Of a DNA stretch of 64,000 nt, positions 29,067-38,169 are shown piece after piece. Source of the stretch: Flavobacterium aestivum (lineage in GTDB: Bacteria; Bacteroidota; Bacteroidia; Flavobacteriales; Flavobacteriaceae); assembly GCF_026870175.2 (NCBI RefSeq), contig NZ_CP113977.2:744001-808000 (forward strand), read 5' to 3'. The first letter of the stretch is position 1, and each line of letters begins with the position of its first letter. The notes under the pieces were generated by a model. The model worked only from the letters and a program-made list of their open reading frames with translations. It searched no databases and had not been told where the DNA came from. Position numbers and translations under genes: made by a program.

Positions 29067-30044
29067 ATGGCAAAAATACTTTCTGGAGTTCAAAGTACTG
29101 GAACTCCTCACTTAGGGAACTTACTTGGAGCAATTATACCAGCAATAGAATTATCTAATAAACCCGAAAACGAATCTTTTCTTTTCATAGCTGATTTACA
29201 TTCAATCACACAAATAAAAAACGGAGAAACTTTAAGAGCCAATACTTATAGTACTGCTGTGGCTTGGTTAGCATGTGGTTTAGATGTTGAAAAAGTGGTT
29301 TTTTACCGTCAGTCAGATGTGCCACAAACAACAGAATTATCTTGGTATTTGAGTTGTTTTTTCCCATTTCAACGTTTAACATTAGCCCACTCTTTCAAGG
29401 ATAAATCCGATAGATTGGATGATGTAAATGCTGGATTGTTTTCTTACCCTATGCTTATGGCTGCTGATATTTTGATGTATGATGCAGAATTTGTTCCAGT
29501 TGGAAAAGATCAGTTACAGCATTTAGAAATTACACGTGATGTTGCCTCAAGATTCAATCACCAAATGGGAGAAACATTTGTAATTCCTGAAGCCAAAGTT
29601 CAAGATGACAGTATGCTTATTCCAGGTACAAATGGTGGAAAAATGAGTAAGTCTGCCAATAATTTTATCAATATTTTCTTGGATGATAAAGCATTGCGCA
29701 AACAAATCATGAGCATAGAAACGGATAGTACTCCGCTTGAGGCTCCCAAAAATCCTGAAACCTGTAATTGCTTTGCACTGTACAAACTTATGGCAACTGA
29801 AAGTCAATTAGAAACCATGAGAGCTAACTACTTAGGTGGCAATTATGGATATGGTCACGCCAAACAGGCTTTGTTTGAATTGATTTTGGAAAAATTTAAA
29901 ACCGAAAGAGAAAAATACAATTACTACATCAATAATCTTGAGGAAGTAGATGCCTTATTGAAAATTGGTGCTCAAAAAGCAAGTACCGTTGCTAATAGTG
30001 TCTTGGATAGAGTAAGAGAGAAACTAGGTTTTGAGATGATGTAA
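29067..30044 (+). CDS. trpS: Tryptophanyl-tRNA synthetase
   Basis: 325-residue class I synthetase that charges tRNA-Trp. The start at 29067 (MAKILSGVQSTGTPHLGN) is chosen because family members begin exactly there; the in-frame extension up to 28926 overlaps the promoter and looks non-coding. The HIGH-type motif is HLGN (residues 15-18), DLHSITQ follows, and KMSKS is at 192-196. Length matches bacterial TrpS. A hairpin terminator follows at 30069-30098. Confidence 0.95.
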   Translation: MAKILSGVQSTGTPHLGNLLGAIIPAIELSNKPENESFLFIADLHSITQIKNGETLRANTYSTAVAWLACGLDVEKVVFYRQSDVPQTTELSWYLSCFFPFQRLTLAHSFKDKSDRLDDVNAGLFSYPMLMAADILMYDAEFVPVGKDQLQHLEITRDVASRFNHQMGETFVIPEAKVQDDSMLIPGTNGGKMSKSANNFINIFLDDKALRKQIMSIETDSTPLEAPKNPETCNCFALYKLMATESQLETMRANYLGGNYGYGHAKQALFELILEKFKTEREKYNYYINNLEEVDALLKIGAQKASTVANSVLDRVREKLGFEMM

Positions 30045-30068
30045 TCAAAAAAAATATATAAAAACAAT

Positions 30069-30098
30069 AAAGTCCACGGTTGAAATCGTGGACTTTTT
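30069..30098 (+). terminator. trpS terminator
   Basis: A 10-bp stem AAAGTCCACG/CGTGGACTTT with an 8-nt loop is followed by a T run, 24 nt after the trpS stop codon. Confidence 0.88.
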
Positions 30099-30390
30099 GT
30101 TTTAAGGACACTTCTTACAGAATCATGAACCCTACGAAGATAAAACTCTATAATTACAACTGATCAACTGAAAAATAGATTCTTAAAATGTTCTTTACAT
30201 CTCATATTGCATAATTTTTAATCCATTAAATGAAAATTTGTCAAAATAAAGTCTAAAAAAAAATCAAATCAATTTTTCTGTAATAATTTGCAAAGGGTAA
30301 AGCTCTTAAACTTTCATAATTATAATTGCAATCTTATCTTTGAGCCTGATACAAGTACCTATTATTTCGGTTAACCATTAATTTTTTAAA
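30099..30390 (+). promoter_or_regulatory. Leader region of the SerB-SerA gene with -7 element
   Basis: About 290 nt without a gene. A consensus -7 element TATCTTTG lies at 30335-30342, 48 nt before the next start codon; no clear TTG is found at the right distance. The rest is AT-rich with no convincing structure. Confidence 0.45.
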
Positions 30391-32286
30391 ATGACAGAAA
30401 TTCAAGAAACATTTATTTTCGATTTTGACAGTACTTTTATCAAAGTCGAAGCACTTGACGTGTTATGTGAAGTAATTTATGAAGACAGTACCGCAGGAAT
30501 TCAAATTCTGAATGAAATCCAACGATTGACTAACCTTGGAATGGAAGGAAAATTGTCCTTAAAAGAGTCTTTAACGAAACGAATAAGCCTTTTACAAGCC
30601 AATAGAGATCACTTAGGTACCACAATAGACGTTTTGAAAAAGAAAGTGACTGCATCTGTTATTAGAAACAGAGCTTTTTTCAAACAGCATGCCGATCATG
30701 TTTATATCATTTCGAATGGATTCAAAGAAATAATCATTCCTATTGTTCAGGAATATGGCATAAAACCAGAACATGTTTTAGCCAATACTTTCAAATTCGA
30801 CCATGATGGAAAAATTATTGGTTTTGATGAAAAAGATGAATTGTGTGAAAATCAAGGGAAAGTAAAAAAAATAAAATCATTAAATCTAAAAGGTGAAGCC
30901 ATTATGATTGGTGATGGTTATACCGATTATGAAACTCTTGAAGGTGGAGCTGTATCTAAGTTTTTTGCATTTACAGAAAATGTTAGCCGCAAAATTGTTG
31001 TTGATAAAGCCGATAGAATTGCGCCTTCTTTAGATGAAATTCTTTATGATTTATCATATAAGGCATCTGTATCTTATCCTAAAAACAGAATCAAAGTTCT
31101 ATTATTAGAAAATATAAATCAAGAAGTTGCCCAAACTTTCGAGCATGAAGGTTATACGGTAGAAATAGTCGAAAACGAATTGACTGAAGACGAATTATGT
31201 GAAAGAATCAAAGGAGTTTCGATACTTGGAATTCAATCAAAAACAAAAGTTACCCAAAAAGTTTTAGATCATGCCAAGAAATTACATTCTATCGGAACAT
31301 TTGGTATTGGTTCTAATCAAGTAGATCTAGAAGCGTGTACCATGCAAGGTGTTTCTGTATTTAATGCGCCTTATAGCAATACCCGTTCAGTAGTTGAGTT
31401 AGCCATAGGAGAAATCATAATGTTGGTTCGCAATACGTTCCAAAAAAACAAAATGATGCATTCCGGAATTTGGGATAAATCTGCTACAAATGGCAATGAG
31501 ATTCGAGGGAAAAAACTAGGGATCATAGGATATGGAAGTATTGGATCACAACTATCGGTAGTTGCCGAAGCACTGGGAATGAATGTTTATTTCTATGATA
31601 CTGTTGACAAATTAGCCCTTGGTAACGCTAAAAAATGTTCTTCGCTAAAAGAGTTATTATCACTCTCAGACGTGGTTAGTTTACATATAGATGAAACAGA
31701 AAGCAATAAAAACCTGATAAATGCCGAAGCTTTTGAATATATGAAGCCTGGTGTAGTATTTTTAAACCTTTCTAGTGGCAATGTTGTCGAAATTGAAGCC
31801 TTGACCGCCAATCTCAAAAACGGAAACATCAGTGGAGCTGCCATAGATGTATTCCCTAACGAACCAACCAATTCGCAAGAGAAATTTATTTCCGAATTAC
31901 GAGGATTACCAAATGTGATACTTACTCCTCATATTGCTGGAAATACTCAAGAAGCGGAACAAGATATATGCCATTTTGTGGCAAGAAAAATAATTCAGTA
32001 TATCAACACCGGCTCCACATATGGAAGTATCAATCTTCCAGAAATTCAATTACCTGAATTACAAAGTGCTCACCGTATTATGCATATTCATGAAAATGTA
32101 AAAGGTATCTTGGCCCAGATCAATACAATTCTTTCAGAGTATGATAATAATATCTTGGGACAATATCTTAAGACCAATGAAACTTTAGGATATGTAATTA
32201 CTGATATTGATAATTTCCATAACAAAGAGTTAGAAAAAAAATTAAAGAAGATTCCAAATACCATCAGGTATAGAATTCTTTATTAA
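30391..32286 (+). CDS. Fused phosphoserine phosphatase / phosphoglycerate dehydrogenase (SerB-SerA)
   Basis: 631 residues combining two steps of serine synthesis. Residues 1-215 are a SerB-like HAD phosphatase: motif I DFDST (11-15), motif II ISNG (107-110), motif IV GDGYTD (174-179). Residues 230-545 are an E. coli SerA-like dehydrogenase with NAD-binding GYGSIG (380-385), DVFPNEP (486-492, catalytic-type Glu) and LTPHIAG (511-517, catalytic-type His). Residues 560-631 are an ACT domain (MHIHENVKGILAQIN to IPNTIRYRILY), suggesting serine feedback control. The catalytic arginine expected in N-x-S-R-G is Ser462 (NLSSG), and two Arg of the GLRSRT loop are Gln and Lys (GIQSKT). It may be an active variant or a domain with changed function. 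The usual fusion would couple non-adjacent pathway steps; the intermediate SerC is not seen here. Confidence 0.85.
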   Translation: MTEIQETFIFDFDSTFIKVEALDVLCEVIYEDSTAGIQILNEIQRLTNLGMEGKLSLKESLTKRISLLQANRDHLGTTIDVLKKKVTASVIRNRAFFKQHADHVYIISNGFKEIIIPIVQEYGIKPEHVLANTFKFDHDGKIIGFDEKDELCENQGKVKKIKSLNLKGEAIMIGDGYTDYETLEGGAVSKFFAFTENVSRKIVVDKADRIAPSLDEILYDLSYKASVSYPKNRIKVLLLENINQEVAQTFEHEGYTVEIVENELTEDELCERIKGVSILGIQSKTKVTQKVLDHAKKLHSIGTFGIGSNQVDLEACTMQGVSVFNAPYSNTRSVVELAIGEIIMLVRNTFQKNKMMHSGIWDKSATNGNEIRGKKLGIIGYGSIGSQLSVVAEALGMNVYFYDTVDKLALGNAKKCSSLKELLSLSDVVSLHIDETESNKNLINAEAFEYMKPGVVFLNLSSGNVVEIEALTANLKNGNISGAAIDVFPNEPTNSQEKFISELRGLPNVILTPHIAGNTQEAEQDICHFVARKIIQYINTGSTYGSINLPEIQLPELQSAHRIMHIHENVKGILAQINTILSEYDNNILGQYLKTNETLGYVITDIDNFHNKELEKKLKKIPNTIRYRILY

Positions 32287-32328
32287 AAATTACTGATTTT
32301 AGATTAACACTTATAATTCCAAAACTTC

Positions 32329-32357
32329 AAAAGCAGACCTCATTAAGTCTGCTTTTT
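32329..32357. terminator. Terminator between the serA-type fusion and dprA
   Basis: A 10-bp stem AAAAGCAGAC/GTCTGCTTTT with an 8-nt loop and T run, between convergent genes; the dprA stop codon lies at its edge, so it may work in both directions. Confidence 0.85.
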
Positions 32358-33458
32358 TTAAATGGCCTCAAACAACTTACCCGGTAAAGGCCTAATAACA
32401 CCTTTAAGTTCCATATTTAAGAGTAATCCAGATATTTTATAAATGGGTAAATCACAATGCAAAGCAATGATATCCATTAGTTCTTTACCCGTTTTCAAGA
32501 GATAATCATATACTTTTTGTTCGTCATCCTCAAGAGAAACAAACAATTGTTTTTGCACAGGTTTAGCTTCTTTTTCGATATCCCAATTCAGAATATAAAC
32601 TAAATCTGCCGCACTAGTGAGAACATTGGCTTTTTGAGTTTTTATTAGATTATTGCAACCTTGACTGTATTTGTCTGTAATTCGTCCGGGAACTGCAAAA
32701 ACATCTCGATTATAATCATTGGCCATATTGGCAGTAATGAGCGAACCTCCCCTATCTGCAGATTCTATAACAATTGTAGCTTCAGTCATACCAGCCACAA
32801 TTCTATTTCTGCGAACAAAATTTTCTTTATCAGGTTTTGAAGTGCTCCAAAACTCAGTCATAAAACCTCCGTTTTGTTCTACTTTGGCAACATATTTTTT
32901 ATGCGTTTTAGGATATATTTGATTCAGACCGTGTGCTAGAACACCAATAGTCTGTAAATTACAATCCATTGCCAGTTGATGTGCAACAATATCTACTCCA
33001 TATGCAAACCCACTCACAATTATTGGGTCAAGTGGTGCAAGATCTTCAATAAACTTTCTGCAAAATTCAGTACCATAAGAAGTAATCTGGCGTGTACCCA
33101 CGATGCTTATTATTTTTCGGTTTTTTAAGTTGATGTTTCCCGAACTAAATAACAAAACAGGGCCGTCGATACAATGCTTTAAGCGATCTGGATAACTTTC
33201 GTCTTGAAAACAATGCACATCAATACTATTATTTTGAATAAATCGAAGTTCTTGGGTAGCTTTTTCGAAAACAGATTTGTCTTTTAAATTTTTTAATAAA
33301 ACTGAACCTACTCCGTCAATAGCGCCAAGCTGATTCGTTTTCGCATTTAATACCGCTTCAGCACTACCAAAATGTTTTAGCAGCTTTTTGGCCATAACAT
33401 CTCCAACCCCTTCCACACGGAGTAAAGCCATTAAATGAAATAAATTTTCCTCTGACAT
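32358..33458 (-). CDS. dprA: DNA-processing protein DprA
   Basis: 366-residue protein that loads RecA onto incoming single-stranded DNA during natural transformation. The N-terminal region has a helix-hairpin-helix pair (LLRVEGVGDVMAKKLL and LGAIDGVGSVLLKNL). The central Rossmann-like DprA domain shows IVGTRQITSYG, VSGFAYGVDIVAHQLA, FVRRNRIVAGM, VIESADRGGSLITANMA and DVFAVPG. A C-terminal winged-helix-like part (DDEQKVYDYLLKTGKELMDIIAL) completes the usual layout. Length and order match the family. It is convergent with the SerB-SerA gene. Whether the organism is naturally competent cannot be told from this gene, since dprA is widespread. Confidence 0.93.
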   Translation of the reverse strand: MSEENLFHLMALLRVEGVGDVMAKKLLKHFGSAEAVLNAKTNQLGAIDGVGSVLLKNLKDKSVFEKATQELRFIQNNSIDVHCFQDESYPDRLKHCIDGPVLLFSSGNINLKNRKIISIVGTRQITSYGTEFCRKFIEDLAPLDPIIVSGFAYGVDIVAHQLAMDCNLQTIGVLAHGLNQIYPKTHKKYVAKVEQNGGFMTEFWSTSKPDKENFVRRNRIVAGMTEATIVIESADRGGSLITANMANDYNRDVFAVPGRITDKYSQGCNNLIKTQKANVLTSAADLVYILNWDIEKEAKPVQKQLFVSLEDDEQKVYDYLLKTGKELMDIIALHCDLPIYKISGLLLNMELKGVIRPLPGKLFEAI

Positions 33459-33649
33459 ATCTTACAATTATACCACATATTTTTGGATCACTAAAAATTT
33501 TAGCGTCAAAATATTTCAAAACTAAAGCCTATTTAAAAAAGGATGAAAATAAAAATCACGTTTAAACTGAATCTCTTTTAAATGCTCAAACCATAACATA
33601 TTGACAAATAAACACATACAAATTGTTAATAAAAATTGTGAATAAAATT

Positions 33650-33678
33650 TTGATAACTATTCTCGTTCCATAACTTTG
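33650..33678 (+). promoter_or_regulatory. Promoter of the HU-SPOR gene
   Basis: TTG (33650-33652), 18 nt, TAACTTTG (33671-33678): consensus spacing. The start codon begins 5 nt after the -7 element, pointing to a leaderless or nearly leaderless transcript. Confidence 0.7.
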
Positions 33679-33683
33679 TTATT

Positions 33684-34634
33684 ATGAAAATCGAACATTA
33701 CATCGCGCAACTTTTGTACCGTTACCAATGTGTAACCGTTCCTGGTTTTGGAGCTTTTTTGACCGAAATACAATCGGCTCAATTAATCGAAAACTCACAT
33801 TCTTTTTTTCCGCCAAAAAAGATGATTTCCTTTAATTCCTATCTAAAAAACAATGATGGATTATTAGCCAATCATATTGCACAAGCCGAAAAAACATCAT
33901 ATGATTATGCCGTAAGCGCTATAGAATATGAAGTGTTGAGTTGGAAGAAAACATTACAGGAAAACCGAACTTTTTCGATAAAAAATGTTGGTATCCTTAG
34001 TTTGAATGCAGATAACAATATTCTTTTCACTCCTAACGAGCAAACTAATTATTTAACCCAGTCTTTTGGATTAAGTACTTTTGTATCGCCAGCTGTAAAA
34101 AGAGAAATTGAAATTCAAAAAGAAACTGTTGTTGCAGAAAAAGCACCGATTGAATTTATTCCTGAAACAAGAAAAACAAGTGTTTATCTTAAATACGCCG
34201 CTATTTTCGTTCTTGGATTAGCTGCAACTGGAACTATTGGATATCCTTTGTACCAAAAACAAATTGCCTCTGAAACTATTTTAGTTGAAACAGCAGTTCA
34301 AAAACAAGTACAAAACAAAATTCAAGAAGCTACTTTCTTTATTCAAACGCCAATACCAGCGGTGACTCTTTCTTTGAAGACGAACAAGGAAGTAGTAACA
34401 AAATTGCCGTATCACATTATGGCCGGAGCATTTAGAAGTGAAGCTAATGCACAAAAAAGATATGACCAATTAGTTGCCAAAGGGTACAAAGCAAGACGTT
34501 TGGCGGTTAATAAAAATGGACTTTACCCTGTATTATACGGAAGCTACTCTACTTTTGCGGAAGCAGAAAAAGAGAAAACCAAAATCACAGAAACCGATAA
34601 TCCCGAAGCTTGGATTTTGATACAGTCTCTTTAG
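33684..34634 (+). CDS. HU-like plus SPOR domain single-pass membrane protein
   Basis: 316 residues in three parts. Residues 1-140 resemble the bacterial CCDC81-like HU domains (IAQLLYRYQCVTVPGFGAFL and LLANHIAQAEKTSYDYAVSAI, then FSIKNVGILSLNADNN). A single membrane helix lies at about 173-192 (YAAIFVLGLAATGTIGYPLY). The C-terminal 80 or so residues are a SPOR domain (YHIMAGAFRSEANAQKRYDQL to YPVLYGSYSTFAEAEKEK) that in known proteins binds denuded peptidoglycan at division sites. With no signal peptide, the HU-like part should face the cytoplasm and the SPOR part the periplasm. A role linking nucleoid or cytosolic partners to the division septum is inference. It is divergent to dprA. Confidence 0.82.
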   Translation: MKIEHYIAQLLYRYQCVTVPGFGAFLTEIQSAQLIENSHSFFPPKKMISFNSYLKNNDGLLANHIAQAEKTSYDYAVSAIEYEVLSWKKTLQENRTFSIKNVGILSLNADNNILFTPNEQTNYLTQSFGLSTFVSPAVKREIEIQKETVVAEKAPIEFIPETRKTSVYLKYAAIFVLGLAATGTIGYPLYQKQIASETILVETAVQKQVQNKIQEATFFIQTPIPAVTLSLKTNKEVVTKLPYHIMAGAFRSEANAQKRYDQLVAKGYKARRLAVNKNGLYPVLYGSYSTFAEAEKEKTKITETDNPEAWILIQSL

Positions 34635-34656
34635 AAAATTAAAATCAATCATAAAG

Positions 34657-34706
34657 AAATCACGAATGAACACGAATTTAAACTGTGTTTGTTCGTGATT
34701 TTTTAT
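34657..34706 (+). terminator. Terminator after the HU-SPOR gene
   Basis: Long two-part hairpin: AAATCACGAA (34657-34666) with TTCGTGATTT (34692-34701), and an inner AACAC/GTGTT pairing, followed by T-rich sequence. Confidence 0.75.
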
Positions 34707-35151
34707 TTTACCTCATTCAATTCCTTTTTCATTTTACACTAAACTCAATTTAAGACCATTTCAGATCGATTTATATACAAAACCACCACTAAGTCGATTA
34801 ATCCATAAAGACCTCTTAAAACAAACGAAAAGTAGCTTATACATTGAGAAAAGGCAAATTGTCATACTCTAAAATACCAATACATTTGATGGAATTTTTG
34901 ACTTACCCCACATTAGAAATAATTCTGAAATAATGTAACTATAGCTGGATCAATTCAGAAAACATTATGAATATCATTCCTCTAGAAAACTCTTCTCAAA
35001 TTTTTTGTAAACCATTGAAATAAAATTAATTGTAATTATTTTTTCATTAAATTTGGTAAGATAAACTTATCATTTACAAAGAGTAGTCTCTTTCTTTTTG
35101 TTATCCTGTTTTAAAATTACAATCCTTCTTGTACTACTTTAAACAAAAAAT
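34707..35151 (+). other. AT-rich region upstream of the porin gene
   Basis: About 445 nt without a gene. A -7-like TAAATTTG at 35048-35055 has a TTG 15 nt upstream, a rather short spacing, and may be the porin promoter with a leader of about 95 nt. Nothing else recognisable. Confidence 0.35.
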
Positions 35152-36417
35152 ATGAAAAAAGTAACATACTCCATTCTACTTATTTTTTTGTTTTCAATTG
35201 TTTTAAATGCACAAAGCCAAGAAATTGAAAAAACTGATAAAACCATGGAAATCAAAGGTTTTATCATGCTAGACACTGGGTATGATTTTGGGAAGATGGA
35301 TCCTAATTGGTATGATTCAATGCGTCCCACTAAAATTTTGGATAGTCAAGGCAATGAATTTAAACCACAAGGAAATTATTTTATGGGCGTTAGACAAACA
35401 GCCTTGAGTTTAAGAAACTATTTTGATACTGGAATCGGATTGCTTAAGACATTTATAGAATTTGATTTGGTAGGTTCTGGAAAAGATGTAGGAGCTACCA
35501 CCTTTCATCTGAGGCATGCTTTTGCTGAATTAGGCAGATTTGGAGTTGGACAAACCAACAGTTTATTTTCTGACGTAGAAGTCTATCCCAATATGCTTGA
35601 ATTTATGGGGCCAAATGCCATGTCAGCCTTTAGAAATATACAAATCCGCTATGTTCCAATTCAGAGTAATGGCCATAGATTTGCTGTTGCTCTCGAACGT
35701 CCTGGAGCTACAGCAGACCAAGGACAATACGGAGACGAATTCATATATGCTTCCGTATTAGAGCATGTTAATTTCAGGTTTACTTTGCCTGACTTTTCTA
35801 CCGAATATCGCTACAGTGCTTCTTGGGGTTATGTAGAATTAGCCAGTATTCTCAGGAGCATCAAATGGGAAGATAATAACACTGACCAATTTAATCTATC
35901 TGGAAGTGCTATAGGCTGGGGTTTGAGTTTAAGTACCAGATTAAAATTAGCGAATAACATTATTTATCATGGGGCTTTTACAACAGGTGCTGGTATTCAG
36001 AACTATATGAACGATGCAGAAGCTGATATAGGCATAAAAAGACAATATGATAACACTCTGACACCAATTACAGGAGTTTCTATTCCATTGGTTGGAGCTG
36101 TTTCTTATTTTGATATTTACTGGAACAGGAAGTTCAGTTCAACCATCGGATATTCCATATTGAACAATAAAACCACTGAGGCTCAATTATCAACTGCTTA
36201 CAAAACTGGGCAATATGCCAGTGTCAATTTATTGTATTCACCTGCAAAAAATTGCATAATGGGGCCTGAATTACAATGGGGAATGCGCCAAAACAACGAC
36301 TTTGCCGGTGATCCTTATTTTAATCTTCCTGCTGCAAAGGGTAACAGCGGGACAGATCTGAAATTACAGTTTTCTTTCAGATATAGTTTCATGAATACTT
36401 TTTACAAAACCAATTGA
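35152..36417 (+). CDS. DcaP-like outer-membrane porin
   Basis: 421 residues. A signal peptide (MKKVTYSILLIFLFSIVLNAQS) precedes EIKGFIMLDTGYDFGKMDPNW, a typical opening of DcaP-family trimeric porins, and then many amphipathic strands ending in the aromatic-rich FRYSFMNTFYKTN. FIEFDLVGSG, TFHLRHAFAELGRFGVGQT and VALERPG also fit this family. In other bacteria DcaP-like porins pass small organic acids or dicarboxylates; the substrate here is unknown. It stands alone between terminators. Confidence 0.8.
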   Translation: MKKVTYSILLIFLFSIVLNAQSQEIEKTDKTMEIKGFIMLDTGYDFGKMDPNWYDSMRPTKILDSQGNEFKPQGNYFMGVRQTALSLRNYFDTGIGLLKTFIEFDLVGSGKDVGATTFHLRHAFAELGRFGVGQTNSLFSDVEVYPNMLEFMGPNAMSAFRNIQIRYVPIQSNGHRFAVALERPGATADQGQYGDEFIYASVLEHVNFRFTLPDFSTEYRYSASWGYVELASILRSIKWEDNNTDQFNLSGSAIGWGLSLSTRLKLANNIIYHGAFTTGAGIQNYMNDAEADIGIKRQYDNTLTPITGVSIPLVGAVSYFDIYWNRKFSSTIGYSILNNKTTEAQLSTAYKTGQYASVNLLYSPAKNCIMGPELQWGMRQNNDFAGDPYFNLPAAKGNSGTDLKLQFSFRYSFMNTFYKTN

Positions 36418-36449
36418 TCTGATCACTAAATTAAGTTTTTAAAAAGCAA

Positions 36450-36486
36450 AAAAGCCCCGAACTTATTATGTTTAAGGCTTTTAAAA
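36450..36486. terminator. Hairpin terminator after the porin gene
   Basis: AAAAGCC (36450-36456) pairs with GGCTTTT (36476-36482) around a 19-nt loop that can pair further. It lies between convergent genes and may serve both. Confidence 0.6.
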
Positions 36487-36529
36487 AATAACTTACCAGA
36501 TACAAATTGGTATGTGTAAATTCTAACTT

Positions 36530-37330
36530 TTAGTTTACCAATGTCGTTTCAATTCCGCTAGTAAGCCATAAAAATTTATCTTTATCTTCAGACTTTTCTA
36601 TCTCACTTTTTAAAGACTTAGCCGATTGTTTAAAATGCCACCATCCTTCGTAATGTATTGGTATAACACTTTTTGGATTTAAAAGTTTAGCGGTTTTGAT
36701 GGCTTCTTCCCCATTCATGGTCACTCTCAAATTCTTTTTCAAATAAGGAAATGCCCCAGCTCCGAGATGCAAAATAGCTATATCAACTTTTTTTCTTTTT
36801 TTAAGTTCATAAATACCTTCAAAAAGAACAGTATCACCCGAAATATAAATACAACCGTTTTTTTGCCCTTCCCATTCAATAGTAAAGCCAATTACCTTAC
36901 CCATAACTTTATCTAATCGCTTTATATTAGTGTGCTGAGCTGGTATTGCAGTTATCTTTAATTGCGGGACTTTTTCAGTTCCTACACTATATTCCTCCCA
37001 ATTATCAAGTCCAATCGTATTATCGTTTTTCAAACGCTTTACAGCATCTTTAGTCGAAAGTACAGTATTGACCGTCTTGATAAACGCTCGCCCTTTTTTA
37101 TCTAAATTATCACTGTGATGGTCATGGCTTAATAACACTAAATCTACTTTACCAATCTCATCTTTTGATAAAGCGGGATCACAATATTTCTTGGAGAAAG
37201 CCAATGGTTTGCTGACGTATTGCGGTAAAAAACCATCTTTATTGTCTAAAGTTGGATCTGTCAATATTTTGAACCCATTGATGTTTATTAAAACACAAGC
37301 CGTGTCGATATGTGTAATGGTTACTTTCAT
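36530..37330 (-). CDS. Metallo-beta-lactamase-fold hydrolase, UlaG-like
   Basis: 266-residue cytoplasmic hydrolase with a metallo-beta-lactamase fold. The metal-binding motif is LLSHDHHSDNLD (an HxHxxD core), with further ligands likely in AIPAQHTN, ISGDTVLF and VIPIHYEGW. The N-terminal TACVLININGFKILTDPTLD matches the UlaG/L-ascorbate-6-phosphate lactonase-like branch of the superfamily, but specificity varies widely there. No signal peptide. It lies 72 nt downstream of a Crp/Fnr-type regulator on the same strand and may be co-transcribed and controlled by it. The substrate is not known. Confidence 0.82.
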   Translation of the reverse strand: MKVTITHIDTACVLININGFKILTDPTLDNKDGFLPQYVSKPLAFSKKYCDPALSKDEIGKVDLVLLSHDHHSDNLDKKGRAFIKTVNTVLSTKDAVKRLKNDNTIGLDNWEEYSVGTEKVPQLKITAIPAQHTNIKRLDKVMGKVIGFTIEWEGQKNGCIYISGDTVLFEGIYELKKRKKVDIAILHLGAGAFPYLKKNLRVTMNGEEAIKTAKLLNPKSVIPIHYEGWWHFKQSAKSLKSEIEKSEDKDKFLWLTSGIETTLVN

Positions 37331-37402
37331 TTTGCCTTATAATTTTATAGTTAATGATAATGCAAAATTGAACCCTATTTATGATTCCAGAATTGACTTT
37401 GG

Positions 37403-37966
37403 TCAAGAAATGCGTTTCCGAATACGGCTTAGCGTTTCAGGTACGACGCCAATATAAGAAGCAAGATATTTCAATGGTATTTGTTGAATGTATTTAGGGT
37501 GTTCCTGAAGCAGATTTTCGTATCTTTCTTGTGGAGATTTCGTTAAAAGATCCAATTCTCTTTTTACTTTTTTGGCCAACAGGAATTCAGTGGCAATTCT
37601 TCCGAGTTTTTTAGCATTTTCACATTCTTTATACAGCCTTTCAAGGCTTTCGTATGAAATGGAATATAGCTGACAATCTGTTATAGCTTGAATATAAATA
37701 CTCGTTTGGGTTCTATTATAAAAGGAATCGTAGGCACAATAGAAGGAATTTTTGAAAGCAAAATCAAACGTAATTTCTTTGTCATTTGCAACCACATAAT
37801 AACGCAATACACCAGTATCGATAAAGGATAGATAACTTTCTAATTGACCATTGAAAAGAATTATTTCATTAGCTGAAAACTTACGTGTTTTTATACAACT
37901 TAAAAACGCTGTCAAATCATTCTCCAAAAAGCCCAATTTTTCAAAATATGTAATTAATGTCTGCAT
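37403..37966 (-). CDS. Crp/Fnr-family transcriptional regulator
   Basis: 187 residues. The N-terminal cyclic-nucleotide-binding fold shows FSANEIILFNGQLESYLSFIDTGVLRYYVV and FKNSFYCAYDSFYNRTQ, and a C-terminal helix-turn-helix reads IPLKYLASYIGVVPETLSRIRKRIS. The phosphate-binding cassette of true cAMP receptors is not evident, as in many short Bacteroidetes members, so the ligand is unknown. It precedes the metallo-hydrolase by 72 nt in the same direction. A TGACTAATCAGTCA operator lies about 190 nt upstream (38156-38169), so the neighbouring TetR regulator could act here; that is inference from position only. Confidence 0.85.
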   Translation of the reverse strand: MQTLITYFEKLGFLENDLTAFLSCIKTRKFSANEIILFNGQLESYLSFIDTGVLRYYVVANDKEITFDFAFKNSFYCAYDSFYNRTQTSIYIQAITDCQLYSISYESLERLYKECENAKKLGRIATEFLLAKKVKRELDLLTKSPQERYENLLQEHPKYIQQIPLKYLASYIGVVPETLSRIRKRIS

Positions 37967-38155
37967 TTATATTATTTATCAGCTGTATTACAATGGATTG
38001 TACCAAATGATTACTCTTAAGACTGTAACTTGATATTCTACTCTTAAATTCGAAGTAAATATAGTAGATTTTAACTATTCCTTATTTATGCGGTATTTGT
38101 ATTCTATCTTGAACAATTGCACTATTTAAATATAAAAAATCTCAAAAAAAGATAC

Positions 38156-38169
38156 TGACTAATCAGTCA
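38156..38169. promoter_or_regulatory. TetR-type operator, copy 1 (leftmost)
   Basis: TGACTAATCAGTCA, identical to the operator of the intact tetR gene. It is the left end of the array, about 190 nt upstream of the Crp/Fnr gene. No clear tetR-derived sequence was recognised on its left side (37967-38155). Confidence 0.75.
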
